Assembly (NCBI GenBank): GCA_964412555.1
Contig: CAYPPG010000007.1
Coordinates: 1 to 64,000, forward strand
Source: CAYPPG01 sp964412555
GTDB lineage: Bacteria; Hinthialibacterota; Hinthialibacteria; Hinthialibacterales; Hinthialibacteraceae
Reading direction: 5' to 3'
DNA: 64,000 nucleotides
In this document: positions 1 to 8,346 of the stretch, piece after piece
How the letters are laid out: every line of letters starts with the position of its first letter
How positions within the stretch are numbered: position 1 is the first letter of the stretch
Notes under the pieces: model-generated
Seen by the model: the letters and a program-made list of their open reading frames with translations, nothing else
The model's database searches: none
What the model was told of the DNA's origin: nothing
Position numbers and translations under genes: made by a program

Positions 1-1
1 T

Positions 2-172
2 TCAAATCAGTATGCGCCGGCCGCGATTCGAACGCGGAACCTCCTGATCCGTAGTAAGTTCATCGGTTAGCCCTTCCAACGATTTCGTCAAAACCTGCCG
101 AATCTCGGTTTCGTACCCCGGCACACCGAATGCATCGGTTATTTCTTTATACAACCTTTCTGTATTGTCCAT
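2..172 (-). pseudogene. M42-family aminopeptidase, N-terminal fragment
   Basis: The minus-strand frame starts at an ATG (170-172) behind a purine-rich ribosome site (AAGGAAAGGA). The first ~40 residues (key stretch ITDAFGVPGYETEIRQVL) match the start of M42 glutamyl aminopeptidase/endoglucanase-like proteins, which are normally about 350 residues. After residues DELTTD, where the family continues with an Asp/Gly-rich metal-binding core, the frame enters tRNA-Arg sequence and stops after 14 unrelated residues. All metal ligands are therefore missing. The join falls in a short stretch (about 46-54) compatible with both sequences, which suits either recombination at microhomology or a misassembly. 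Confidence 0.7.
13..54 (-). tRNA. tRNA-Arg(ACG), 3' half only
   Basis: Read on the minus strand this is the 3' part of a tRNA: anticodon loop CTACGGA (anticodon ACG), 3' anticodon stem TCAGG, variable loop AGGTT, T stem CCGCG/CGCGG around TTCGAAT, acceptor strand CCGGCGC and discriminator A. The bases that should form the 5' anticodon strand (ACTTA instead of CCTGA) do not pair, and no D arm or 5' acceptor strand follows. Instead the sequence runs into the N-terminal coding part of an M42 peptidase. A 3' half of this kind is what a tRNA-targeted integrative element leaves at one end, but an assembly misjoin would look the same. Confidence 0.8.
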
Positions 173-298
173 AGATTTCCTTTCCTTCGTCCCTAATAAA
201 AAAAACTCTCCATAAAAGCATTGCCTGAAAACGGTTTTCCAATCACAATGTTCCACGAGTCTTCTTCTAAATCTATTTACTATACGGGAGTTTCCCCA

Positions 299-1066
299 TT
301 GATCCAAGTCATCGACTTTCACAAAACGTATCGTGATACCGTCGCCGTTCAAGGTTTAAATTTCGAAATTCACTCCGGCGAAGTGCTGGGATTGGTCGGC
401 CCGAACGGCGCAGGAAAAACAACAACCCTTCGAGCATTAGCCGGTATAATCCCACCTACCCAAGGGCAATTGCGCATTGCAGAACATGAAATTGTTGACG
501 ACGCCGTGAGTGCGAAGCGGGAGCTGGCCTATGTTCCCGACAATCCGAATCTGTTCGACAATCTCACGGTGTGGGAACATTTGGAATTTTCTGCTGCGTG
601 TTATCAGATTGAACATTTCGAGCAGCAAGGAAATGAGTTGCTGGCAAAATTCGAATTGACAGATCAAAAAAACAAATTAGGCCAGGAACTCTCACGGGGA
701 ATGCGGCAAAAAGTCGCCATTTGTTGCGCCTATCTTCACGATCCCAAAGTCCTTTTATTCGATGAACCACATACGGGACTCGATCCGCGCGGCATCCGAA
801 CCATTAAAGATTCCATTCGTGAAAAAGCGCAAGCGGGAGCCGCAATCATCGTGAGTTCTCACATGCTTTCGCTGGTGGAAGACCTCTGTTCCCATATTTT
901 GATTCTCCACCGGGGCGAAAACCTCTTCTTTGGAAAAATCGAAGATGCCCGAAAAACCTTCGCCGGCCTCGATGAAGGCACGACTTTGGAAGAAGTCTTT
1001 TTCCGAATCACGGAAAATACACCAGAACCGGCATCGATGAAGGAGTCCATAAATCATGATCAGTAA
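299..1066 (+). CDS. ABC transporter ATP-binding protein
   Basis: This is a cytoplasmic ATPase subunit of an ABC-2-type exporter, 255 residues. Walker A (GPNGAGKTT, residues 34-42), an ABC signature of the form LSRGMRQK, Walker B (VLLFDEP followed by HTGLDP) and the switch histidine in SSHML are all present. I place the start at the TTG at 299 because GGGAG lies 8 bases upstream and the protein then begins directly with the usual first beta strand. An in-frame ATG at 221 would add 26 residues with no family match. The gene overlaps the next one by 11 bases, so the ATPase and the membrane protein are probably translationally coupled. The substrate is not evident. Confidence 0.9.
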   Translation: MIQVIDFHKTYRDTVAVQGLNFEIHSGEVLGLVGPNGAGKTTTLRALAGIIPPTQGQLRIAEHEIVDDAVSAKRELAYVPDNPNLFDNLTVWEHLEFSAACYQIEHFEQQGNELLAKFELTDQKNKLGQELSRGMRQKVAICCAYLHDPKVLLFDEPHTGLDPRGIRTIKDSIREKAQAGAAIIVSSHMLSLVEDLCSHILILHRGENLFFGKIEDARKTFAGLDEGTTLEEVFFRITENTPEPASMKESINHDQ

Positions 1067-2696
1067 ACTTCTTCATCCTGCGCTAGTCAAACTGATTCGG
1101 CTGAACGCATATGCCCAATTTCGGCGCACCCTTCGAGGATTAAAGACGATCCGCGGCGCAGTTTTTTTCATTGTGGCAATCCTGTGGTTCGGCTTGATGA
1201 TCTTTCCGAATCTAATGATGGTATCCCAAATAGGAAGAACGGATCCGGAAACCGTACGCACGGTTCTTCCCATGATCCTATTCGGAATTTGTCTCATCCA
1301 ATTGATCTCTTCCGGATGGGAAAAAGCCTTACAGTTCAAGATGAGTGAAGTCGACTTTCTGTTCCCCGCCCCGTTCACAAGGAGAGAATTGTTGATCTAC
1401 AAAATCCTCGGAGGACTGGGAGGAACAGTATTTGTTTCTCTTCTTTTTTCCGCAATTTTTCTTCGCCATTCCACACTTTGGATTGCGAGTGTAGGTGGAT
1501 TTTTCTTTTCATTTCTTTTCATCGGTTTTTTCGGAATGATCATGATTTTACTGAAACAGATGATCACGGCACAAGCCTATACGGTTACCCGTATCGTCAT
1601 GATTGTCAGTGTGCTTCTGTTGTTTGGCTTGACTGTCTGGAACGAAATCCTCACGGTTTTTGAAACGGGGATTCTACAATTCTTGCAACAGTTTCGTGAA
1701 TCCTCTGCAGGAAAAGTCATTCTCTTTCCTTTTATGATCCTGGCAAATACCATTACGGCGGAAAAGTTTTTCCCGGATTTTGTCAAATGGTGCAGCGCGG
1801 CATTTTTTATGAATCTGCTGCTGTTTCTCATCATCGTTCGGCTGGATTCCAATTATATGGAAGCCTCAGTTACGATCAGCCAAAAATTATATGAACGAAA
1901 ACAACGGGTTCAGCGGGGGCAAGCTTGGTCGAATTTCGGAAGAAGCCGCAGCGTCCAATGGCATATTCCGGCATTCCCATGGCTGGGCGGCGCCGGACCG
2001 ATTGCATGGCGGCAAATCACTCATATCATGCGCAACATGGGGGGAATGCTCTTTTTTTTCATTCTCATGTGCGTCATTCTCGCTCCTTCCTTCCTATGGG
2101 AAGATCGTGACCAACCGGAATTTTTCTCGATTCTCGTAGGATTGATCGCCTGGTTGACTTTTATTTTTACAAGTTCCTTGCCTTTCGGCTTCCGTTCCGA
2201 TTTGGATCACATGGATTGGTTTAAGATGCTTCCCCTCTCTTCCATTGCCATTGTTTTGGGACAAATTAGCGGAATCGTTCTGTTCTTGACCGCTCTTCAA
2301 TATATTCTTTTTCTTTTTACTTGTATCATAATTCCAGAATCGATCGTGCCGATGATCGTCGCAGCCTGCTTTGCTATCCCCTTTAATGGAATATTGATAG
2401 GCATGGACAATTGCCTTATTCTGCTTTTTCCGGTGCGCTTGGTTCAAACCGGTCCCGGTGATTTTCAAAATTTCGGCAGGCAAATGGTTTATTTTCTTTT
2501 TAAAACATTAGCACTCATGTGCGGTCTGGCCATTGCAGCCGGCTTTGGTTTTCTTTTCTATTGGATTTTTGGGAAATCCTGGACCATATTGTTTCTCATC
2601 GCATGGCTGATATTGATGCTCGAAACGGTATGGATCACTATCACGACCGCCTGGGCATTCGACCATTTCGATTTGAGCGTGGATACCCCCGCATAA
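1056..2696 (+). CDS. ABC exporter membrane subunit
   Basis: The product is a 546-residue integral membrane protein with roughly ten to twelve hydrophobic segments, starting at an ATG inside the end of the ATPase gene. The layout (a soluble N-terminal stretch, a membrane bundle, a charged cytoplasmic loop near residues 280-310, then a second membrane bundle) resembles the large permeases that pair with EcsA-like ATPases. The central loop motif HIPAFPWLGGAGPIAWRQ is the type of cytoplasmic segment seen in this group. Pairing with the ATPase by overlap is direct evidence of a two-component exporter. The transported compound cannot be read from the sequence. Confidence 0.8.
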   Translation: MISKLLHPALVKLIRLNAYAQFRRTLRGLKTIRGAVFFIVAILWFGLMIFPNLMMVSQIGRTDPETVRTVLPMILFGICLIQLISSGWEKALQFKMSEVDFLFPAPFTRRELLIYKILGGLGGTVFVSLLFSAIFLRHSTLWIASVGGFFFSFLFIGFFGMIMILLKQMITAQAYTVTRIVMIVSVLLLFGLTVWNEILTVFETGILQFLQQFRESSAGKVILFPFMILANTITAEKFFPDFVKWCSAAFFMNLLLFLIIVRLDSNYMEASVTISQKLYERKQRVQRGQAWSNFGRSRSVQWHIPAFPWLGGAGPIAWRQITHIMRNMGGMLFFFILMCVILAPSFLWEDRDQPEFFSILVGLIAWLTFIFTSSLPFGFRSDLDHMDWFKMLPLSSIAIVLGQISGIVLFLTALQYILFLFTCIIIPESIVPMIVAACFAIPFNGILIGMDNCLILLFPVRLVQTGPGDFQNFGRQMVYFLFKTLALMCGLAIAAGFGFLFYWIFGKSWTILFLIAWLILMLETVWITITTAWAFDHFDLSVDTPA

Positions 2697-2709
2697 TTTG
2701 TGTAGAACA

Positions 2710-4089
2710 ATGAACAGAATCCCTAACGGCCAACTCTCCGAAGAAAATCACCTCCTCGCTCATGTCGTTTATTCGAACTCTCCAGTAATGAAAACGGTTC
2801 GAATCTCACTCGTTGTGATATTGACCATAGCAGGGCTGGCTGTTATCTATTCACACATATCCCGATTTATCAAAACCGATGATTTTCGCAAAGATTTTCT
2901 CGCGATCTATGTCCTCGCCAATGCCATTCCCCGCGGATACGATATCACTCTTCCCATAGACGATCTTGCAGTTCATTTTATAGAGGATTTTCACGGAACC
3001 GCTTTTCCACACCCGACACCGCATCCGCCGACGATGGGGATCGTATTTTCACCACTTGCTCTTTTCTCGTATCGCACGGCAAAATGTATATGGATCGTAT
3101 TGCAATTCATCTTTTTATTTTTCTCTTTTCATCAGTTGACAAGATTGCTTGGTTTAAACATCAATAAAGGAAAAATCTTGATCCTGGCTATCATTTTGCA
3201 AAGTTGGTATCCCGTTTATCTCGATGTTTCCAACGGGCAGGTCAATTATATCCTTCTTTTTCTCCTGACTGGCACATGCCTTGCCAATAAAAACAAGCAA
3301 TTCGCTTTTGCCGGTATCCTGTTGGGAATCTCATTGATCATCAAACAAATCGCGTGGCCGATTCTTCTGTTGTTTCTTTTGCATCGAAATATCCGAGCCA
3401 TTCTATCGTGCGCCATTACAGGAATTGCTGCATATTCCCTTGCCGTTGCATTAACCGGTTTTTCCATCATCTCTCGATATTTCAGGGAAGTCCTTCCAAC
3501 CATTGCGGATTTTTATCAAATGAATCCTTGGAATCTTTCACTTTGGACTTTGGGAAAACGAATTTTTCATGGAATCGGCGCTGATAGTGATTCCGATACT
3601 ACTTTCGAAATAATCATCAAACCTCTCCTCCAATCTCCGTTTCTTAGCAATATCATTTCTGTTCTAATTCCACTTATATTTTTAATGCTAGCTGCATTTA
3701 TCATTTGGAAATACCACCGCCTCGAATGGTCATTCAGTTTGTTAATTCTCTGTACCATCATCGTCAATCCACTCTCTTGGCCGCATTATTTTGTCCTTGC
3801 TGTATTCCCGATAATGTGCATTGTTCAATATCTTATAGATCATGAATTCCCTTCCCTTCCAACTAACACTGCCTTGATCTTATTCATGTTTCTTCTTCCC
3901 AATATATTTGTCTGGAAAAACCTTGCACTGTCCCTTTCGGGTATTTCTTCTAATTCTGAAAAAATTGTTACAGTACCATTTTTCTCCGGCTTGGTATTGA
4001 TGACTCCTACATTTGCTTTATGCGCTTTGTTCATACTTTGTTCATACATCCAAATCCAATTGACAAAGAAACAGGAGGAATACAAATGA
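2710..4089 (+). CDS. GT87-type polyprenyl-phosphate-dependent mannosyltransferase-like membrane protein
   Basis: A 459-residue protein with about ten transmembrane segments. Features of the GT87 (DUF2029) family are visible: an acidic/aromatic motif KDFLAIYVLANAI in the first extracytoplasmic loop, the proline-rich motif PHPPTMGIVFSPLALF, the motif NGQVNYILLFLL, and AGILLGISLIIKQIAWPILLL. Members transfer sugars from polyprenyl phosphate donors on the outer face of the inner membrane. The start is the ATG at 2710; a TTG at 2698 is also in frame, and neither has a strong ribosome site. The stop overlaps the next start in ATGA, so the two are likely co-translated. The acceptor is unknown. Confidence 0.75.
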   Translation: MNRIPNGQLSEENHLLAHVVYSNSPVMKTVRISLVVILTIAGLAVIYSHISRFIKTDDFRKDFLAIYVLANAIPRGYDITLPIDDLAVHFIEDFHGTAFPHPTPHPPTMGIVFSPLALFSYRTAKCIWIVLQFIFLFFSFHQLTRLLGLNINKGKILILAIILQSWYPVYLDVSNGQVNYILLFLLTGTCLANKNKQFAFAGILLGISLIIKQIAWPILLLFLLHRNIRAILSCAITGIAAYSLAVALTGFSIISRYFREVLPTIADFYQMNPWNLSLWTLGKRIFHGIGADSDSDTTFEIIIKPLLQSPFLSNIISVLIPLIFLMLAAFIIWKYHRLEWSFSLLILCTIIVNPLSWPHYFVLAVFPIMCIVQYLIDHEFPSLPTNTALILFMFLLPNIFVWKNLALSLSGISSNSEKIVTVPFFSGLVLMTPTFALCALFILCSYIQIQLTKKQEEYK

Positions 4090-5492
4090 ATTCCAAAATA
4101 TTCATTTTATTCATTGGCTTAGCATTGATAGTTGGCTGCACTTCGAAAGAACCGGAAATATCAACGACACAATCTCAAAGCACACCGGTTCCCTCACCTG
4201 AACAACTCGATCAACCTTCAACAGCAGTAGAAAAAACAATAACGGACATAGCCGTTCAATTCGTGAACGACCTCGAACAGAAAAATTATTCCGAAGCCGT
4301 TCAAATGTTTGACGAGACGATGAGCAATGTACTCCCAGCGGACAAATTAGGGCAAACGTGGGAATCTCTTCCCGCCAAATTAGGTCAATTCAGGCAGATC
4401 GCATCCACCCGTGTGGAGAAAATCGCCGGTTTTGATACCGTCTTTGTAACCTGTGAATTTGCAAAATCCTATATTGATACCAAAGTCGTTTTCGATTCCC
4501 AAAAACAGATCACCGGATTATGGTTCGTACCCAGCAAAACAGTTGTCGAATCGATTCCACCACTCTATGGCAATCCTGACGTTTTTACAGAAACCGAAGT
4601 AACTGTGGGGATGGAAGGATTACCTCTCCCAGCGATTCTCAGCATGCCGAAAGAAGCGGATTCTGTTCCTGCCGTCGTGTTGGTTCATGGTTCAGGACCG
4701 AATGACAAAGATGAAACGATCGGTCCCAACAAACCGTTTCGCGACCTGGCTCACGGCCTTGCGACAAAAGGCATCGCCGTTCTCCGTTATGACAAACGGC
4801 CGAAGGTGTATCCACAAGAATTTGCCGCCCAAACGAATTTTACCGTTCGCGAAGAAACCATTGACGATGCTCTAAGCGCTGCGGCTTTCTTGAGGAAAAC
4901 AACCGGGATCGATCCGAAAGGGATTTTCATTCTCGGTCACAGTCTTGGCGGGATGTTGATTCCCCGAATCGCAGATGCGAACTCGGATCTCACGGGTTTT
5001 ATTATTCTCGCCGGAACCACTCGCCCGCTCGAAGAGGTAACTGTCGAACAATATAAATATATCTTCAATCTGGACGGAGAACTCTCCGAAAACGAAAAGG
5101 AAGAATTAGAAAAATTGAAAGAGAAAATCAAAAGAATCATCGATCCCAATCTCTCCGTCGATGATTCTCCATCGGAATTGATCCTGGGTGCTACCCCCTC
5201 CTATTGGCTTGACTTAAGAGGATATAAACCTGCCAAAACCGCACAGGAAATAAACCGTCCGATACTGGTCTTGCAAGGAGAAAGAGATTATCAAGTCACC
5301 ATGAAAGATTTCGAAAACTGGAAAAAAGCGCTATCGGATAAAGACAATGTTCAATTAAAATCATATCCGAAACTCAACCATTTGTTCATGGAAGGAGAAG
5401 GCACTTCCAAACCTTCCGAATATGAGAAACCCGGCCATGTGGCGAAGTACGTTGTCGATGATATTGCTGAATGGATTCACGAGAATCATTGA
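4086..5492 (+). CDS. Lipoprotein with DUF3887-like domain and alpha/beta hydrolase
   Basis: The start at 4086 is set by AGGAGGA at about 4073 and by the ATGA overlap with the preceding stop. The 468-residue product begins with a lipoprotein signal peptide (hydrophobic run ending LIVGC, so Cys18 is the lipid attachment site). It is followed by a Ser/Thr/Pro-rich linker, a DUF3887-like domain (about residues 45-150) and a serine hydrolase domain. The hydrolase shows LVHGSG (oxyanion loop), the nucleophile elbow GHSLGG, the acid in LQGERD and the base in KLNHLF. It probably acts as a membrane-anchored esterase or peptidase in the periplasm. The natural substrate is unknown. Confidence 0.85.
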   Translation: MNSKIFILFIGLALIVGCTSKEPEISTTQSQSTPVPSPEQLDQPSTAVEKTITDIAVQFVNDLEQKNYSEAVQMFDETMSNVLPADKLGQTWESLPAKLGQFRQIASTRVEKIAGFDTVFVTCEFAKSYIDTKVVFDSQKQITGLWFVPSKTVVESIPPLYGNPDVFTETEVTVGMEGLPLPAILSMPKEADSVPAVVLVHGSGPNDKDETIGPNKPFRDLAHGLATKGIAVLRYDKRPKVYPQEFAAQTNFTVREETIDDALSAAAFLRKTTGIDPKGIFILGHSLGGMLIPRIADANSDLTGFIILAGTTRPLEEVTVEQYKYIFNLDGELSENEKEELEKLKEKIKRIIDPNLSVDDSPSELILGATPSYWLDLRGYKPAKTAQEINRPILVLQGERDYQVTMKDFENWKKALSDKDNVQLKSYPKLNHLFMEGEGTSKPSEYEKPGHVAKYVVDDIAEWIHENH

Positions 5493-5545
5493 TTGAATCA
5501 ATAATCTTATAAAATGAATGATTGAAAATGCATGCGTTGTATAAT

Positions 5546-5568
5546 GCGGGCAGGGATGCCCGCGCTCC
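5546..5568. repeat. REP-like hairpin, type A
   Basis: GCGGGCA-GGGA-TGCCCGC forms a 7-bp hairpin with a 4-base loop and is followed by GCTCC. The same element recurs at 41772-41794 and 61565-61587, with diverged relatives near 36585 and 42163. Here it lies between two convergent genes. Confidence 0.85.
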
Positions 5569-5583
5569 CAGTCATGGGATATT

Positions 5584-6513
5584 TTATTCAATGAAAAACG
5601 GGTTTGAATATGTAAACACTTGTTGATCTGCGTCAAGCCGTATCCTAGTTCCATGCGCTAGTGTGATATTGTTCTTGACGTGCCCGAAGGGAAGATTCGC
5701 CAACACCGGTATATCGAATTGTTGGAAAAAGCGTTGAAGAGTGTTCTTGAGTAAAGCGGCCGTCTCTCGTTTTGTGTGTTTCCGCTGAGTGAACTGCCCA
5801 AGCAAAACTCCCTTTACATTTTCAAACGAACCAGCCAGCCGTAATTGATTCAACATCCAATCGATTCGATAGGAAAATTCTCCCACATCCTCCAAGAACA
5901 GAATAACATCCCGATCCTTCGGAATCGCATGAGGTGTTCCCTCCAAAGCCGCGATCAAACTCAAGTTCCCTCCAACCAAGGTTCCTTCTCCGATACCACC
6001 ATTCCATGTTTCCAGACCGGTATAACTCTTATCATCAGGAAGTGGAATCTGTTCCGGCAGTTTTCCACCCAACATGTTCCACCACTGATCATCGGTAAAT
6101 TTCGTCCTTGTATGTGAATCCAAGTTCGGTGAGTGAAACGAAACCAGGCCGGTCTCGACATACACCGCCATATGTAGTGCAGTGATATCGGAATATCCGC
6201 AAATGATTTTCGGATGATTCCGCAAATGTTTATAATCCAAACGGCTCAAAATTCGTGTACATCCATAACCTCCGGAGACACTAAAGATTGCGCGGACTTC
6301 CGAATGGCGAAAGAAACGATTCAGCTCTTGGATTCGCCTTTCATCTTCTCCCGCCAACTTCAACAGAATCTCATCAGTGACATTTTCCCCGGCGAGAACC
6401 TGAAATCCTTTGTTTTCCAGCATGGTTTGGAATTTTTGTACTTCGCCGATGGATACGGCTTTCGCCGGCGCCGCAACGGCAACCAAATCCCCTTTTGAAA
6501 GCGGTTTCAGCAT
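5584..6513 (-). CDS. LD-carboxypeptidase, S66 family, active form
   Basis: This 309-residue protein matches the LdcA/MccF family, which removes the terminal D-Ala from cytoplasmic tetrapeptides during murein recycling. The nucleophile Ser108 lies in CGYSDITALH, preceded by the oxyanion-hole glycine motif SGGYG. The acidic residue is in LFLEDVGE and the histidine is in ITLAHGT, so the Ser-Glu-His set is complete. No export signal is present, so it should be cytoplasmic. The start is the ATG at 6511-6513. A longer paralogue with a lost nucleophile lies 409 bases upstream on the same strand. Confidence 0.88.
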   Translation of the reverse strand: MLKPLSKGDLVAVAAPAKAVSIGEVQKFQTMLENKGFQVLAGENVTDEILLKLAGEDERRIQELNRFFRHSEVRAIFSVSGGYGCTRILSRLDYKHLRNHPKIICGYSDITALHMAVYVETGLVSFHSPNLDSHTRTKFTDDQWWNMLGGKLPEQIPLPDDKSYTGLETWNGGIGEGTLVGGNLSLIAALEGTPHAIPKDRDVILFLEDVGEFSYRIDWMLNQLRLAGSFENVKGVLLGQFTQRKHTKRETAALLKNTLQRFFQQFDIPVLANLPFGHVKNNITLAHGTRIRLDADQQVFTYSNPFFIE

Positions 6514-6632
6514 TGATATATTCCCTCATTATACATAACAGCTGTTCTCTAAGTTATCACTCACCGAAAATACGTAATATACCCTAATGGATTTAAAGAT
6601 GAACGCAATCAACACTCGGCATTGACGAAGAT

Positions 6633-6765
6633 TGATAGCTGTCATCTGCCGCCCTTTACTGGATGAGAAGCGTCACAAATTGCAGGAACCATACCCCATA
6701 TGATAGCTGTCATCTGCCGCCCTTTCTGGATGAGAAGCGTCACAAATTGCAGGAACCATACCCCA
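6633..6765. repeat. 68-bp tandem duplication
   Basis: Two near-identical copies follow each other, each beginning TGATAGCTGTCATCTGCCGC and ending CATACCCCA (6633-6700 and 6701-6765). They differ by a missing AC near the middle of the second copy. No coding frame is preserved across them. This occupies much of the 409-base gap between the two S66 genes. Confidence 0.9.
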
Positions 6766-6843
6766 ACGGGGTTAAATATGATAGCCAGTGGGCATCGCCC
6801 CTGGAAATTATCGATGATTGTTCAATATCACCCTGAAGGGGTG
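6761..6843 (+). repeat. Structured intergenic repeat, copy 1
   Basis: Three consecutive inverted repeats are visible: CCCC-AAC-GGGG (6761), GGGCATCGCCC with flanking CCAG/CTGG-like bases (about 6785-6804), and CACCC-TGAAG-GGGTG (6829-6843). The first two, with the same spacing, recur on the minus strand at 51674-51717. I know similar elements, whose false translation contains PEGVT, as scattered intergenic sequences in environmental bacterial genomes; that statement is from memory. Function is unknown. Confidence 0.6.
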
Positions 6844-6922
6844 ACAGAAAAACCTCCTGTTACCATTACATCGTTGGATAAAAATATTCATTTTTTCAAA
6901 TCCTCCTTCACTTGTCGCTAAG

Positions 6923-7948
6923 TCAATAATATTGAATTCTTCTCATCCTCATATCCATTTTCACATTCGCCCCATGAACAAAAACCATCTTATATCCCTG
7001 CATTTCCTTGGGTAATCCGGCTAAAACCGGAATGTTGAGATCGTGTATAAAATTTACTAGGACTTGATACACGCTTTTCTGTTCACCGGAAACCCGCGGA
7101 GCTATGAAATCCCCGATTATGATTCCCTTCACCGAAGTGAAGGCGCCGGACTCTTTTAATTGTGTCAAATACCGGTCGATCCGATACGCATACTCATTTT
7201 TTTCTTCCAAAAATAAAACAATATCCTCATCCATAGGCAGTGCATATGGTGTTCCACACAATCCCGCCAAACGGGATAGATTGCCTCCAAGCAGTGTACC
7301 GGTAACGGTTTCCCGCTTCCCCCGACTCCCGATCAATTCCTTCTCCCATGGTTGCGCCGGATTGAATTCGATCGGCTGATAATCTCCCTTCTGCAAAACC
7401 GTCCAAATATACTGTTCGAGTTTTTGAAAGGATGCGGTTTTGCTCGTAGAAGAGAAAAAGGCAGGAGCATACAGACTTTTGCCTCTGTTTTGCCTATAGA
7501 TCACCATATGCAGACATGTAGCATCTTTAGTACCAATGATCCACTTTGGATGTTTTATCAGGGCTTCATAATCGATCTCCGGCAAGAGCGGCAAGGAACC
7601 GTATTCCCCCGTCATTATGACAATTGCCTGCATACTTGGATTCCGAAGCATCCGGTTCAAGTCTTCCAACCGTTCGGCATCGGTCCCCGCTAAACCGAAG
7701 AGATAATCCTTCGTTACGTGCTTCCCGAGTTCAACATGAAAACCGTGATTTTTAAAATACTCATCTACGTTTTTGCTTTCTTGTTTTGTAACAGGATCAC
7801 CCGTACAGATGCAACCAATTGTCTCTCCTTGCTGCAAGGAGACCGTTTCATCAGATATTTTCCCTTGCTTTTTCATGACGATGGAAGATATCATTGGAAT
7901 GTGTAGTAAAGAAGTGGATTGGATTAAAAGAAAATTTCGGCGTTTCAT
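6923..7948 (-). CDS. S66 LD-carboxypeptidase paralogue lacking the catalytic serine
   Basis: The 341-residue product aligns along its full length with the neighbour at 5584-6513, including LFLEEKNEYAYRID (Glu kept) and VFVHGA (His kept). The nucleophile motif CGYSDITALH is IGTKDATCLH here, so the catalytic serine is replaced by Lys141, and the oxyanion motif SGGYG is TGEYG. The N-terminus begins KRRNFLL followed by a hydrophobic stretch, which resembles a twin-arginine signal, though a clean cleavage site is not clear. The frame is intact with normal codon use, so this looks like a retained non-catalytic homologue rather than a decaying gene. It could bind peptides or an immunity-type ligand; that is inference. 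Confidence 0.8.
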   Translation of the reverse strand: MKRRNFLLIQSTSLLHIPMISSIVMKKQGKISDETVSLQQGETIGCICTGDPVTKQESKNVDEYFKNHGFHVELGKHVTKDYLFGLAGTDAERLEDLNRMLRNPSMQAIVIMTGEYGSLPLLPEIDYEALIKHPKWIIGTKDATCLHMVIYRQNRGKSLYAPAFFSSTSKTASFQKLEQYIWTVLQKGDYQPIEFNPAQPWEKELIGSRGKRETVTGTLLGGNLSRLAGLCGTPYALPMDEDIVLFLEEKNEYAYRIDRYLTQLKESGAFTSVKGIIIGDFIAPRVSGEQKSVYQVLVNFIHDLNIPVLAGLPKEMQGYKMVFVHGANVKMDMRMRRIQYY

Positions 7949-7981
7949 AGTGAAATTGCGTTATTTATAGTAGATTTATCC

Positions 7982-8011
7982 TTGACACTTTCAAAATTAG
8001 AATACTATAAT
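7982..8011 (+). promoter_or_regulatory. Sigma70-type promoter of hicBA
   Basis: TTGACA at 7982-7987 and TATAAT at 8006-8011 are both consensus and are separated by 18 bp. It points into the HicBA pair about 125 bases downstream. Confidence 0.8.
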
Positions 8012-8026
8012 TTATCGTGGTAAATT
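8009..8026. promoter_or_regulatory. Candidate HicB operator
   Basis: AATTTA-N6-TAAATT is a perfect palindrome that overlaps the end of the -10 box and the expected transcription start. HicB antitoxins commonly repress their own operon, so this is a reasonable operator site, but no other copy supports it. Confidence 0.45.
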
Positions 8027-8133
8027 TTGCAAGTTGAAGAAAAGGATACTGAATCATTTCCATTCACTTTGTAACTTTTTAAATATCGATCCGGACTTGA
8101 TCACACAAATTCAAAAATATTTATGAGGGAAAA

Positions 8134-8346
8134 ATGAAAACATACCAATTCAATGTGCTGATTGAAAAAGACGAAGACGGGTATTACGTAGCAACAGTAC
8201 CGGCTTTAAAAGGCTGTTACACCCAAGCCAAAAGCATGGAGGAACTCATTCCAAGAGTACGTGAAGTCATCGAACTCTGTATGGAAGAAGAGGAACCGGT
8301 TCAGATGAGTTTGGCCGGTGTTCAACAGATAGAAATTACAAGATGA
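8134..8346 (+). CDS. hicB: HicB-family antitoxin
   Basis: The 70-residue product has the partial RNase H-like fold of HicB: YQFNVLIEKDEDGYYVATVPALKGCYTQ is split here by the typical D-EDGYYVA and P-LKGC motifs, followed by a helix with EELIPRVREVIELC. A GAGGGA ribosome site precedes the ATG. There is no separate DNA-binding domain after the core, so this is the short form. It should neutralise the HicA toxin encoded immediately downstream, with which it overlaps by ATGA. The consensus promoter at 7982 probably drives both genes. Confidence 0.88.
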   Translation: MKTYQFNVLIEKDEDGYYVATVPALKGCYTQAKSMEELIPRVREVIELCMEEEEPVQMSLAGVQQIEITR

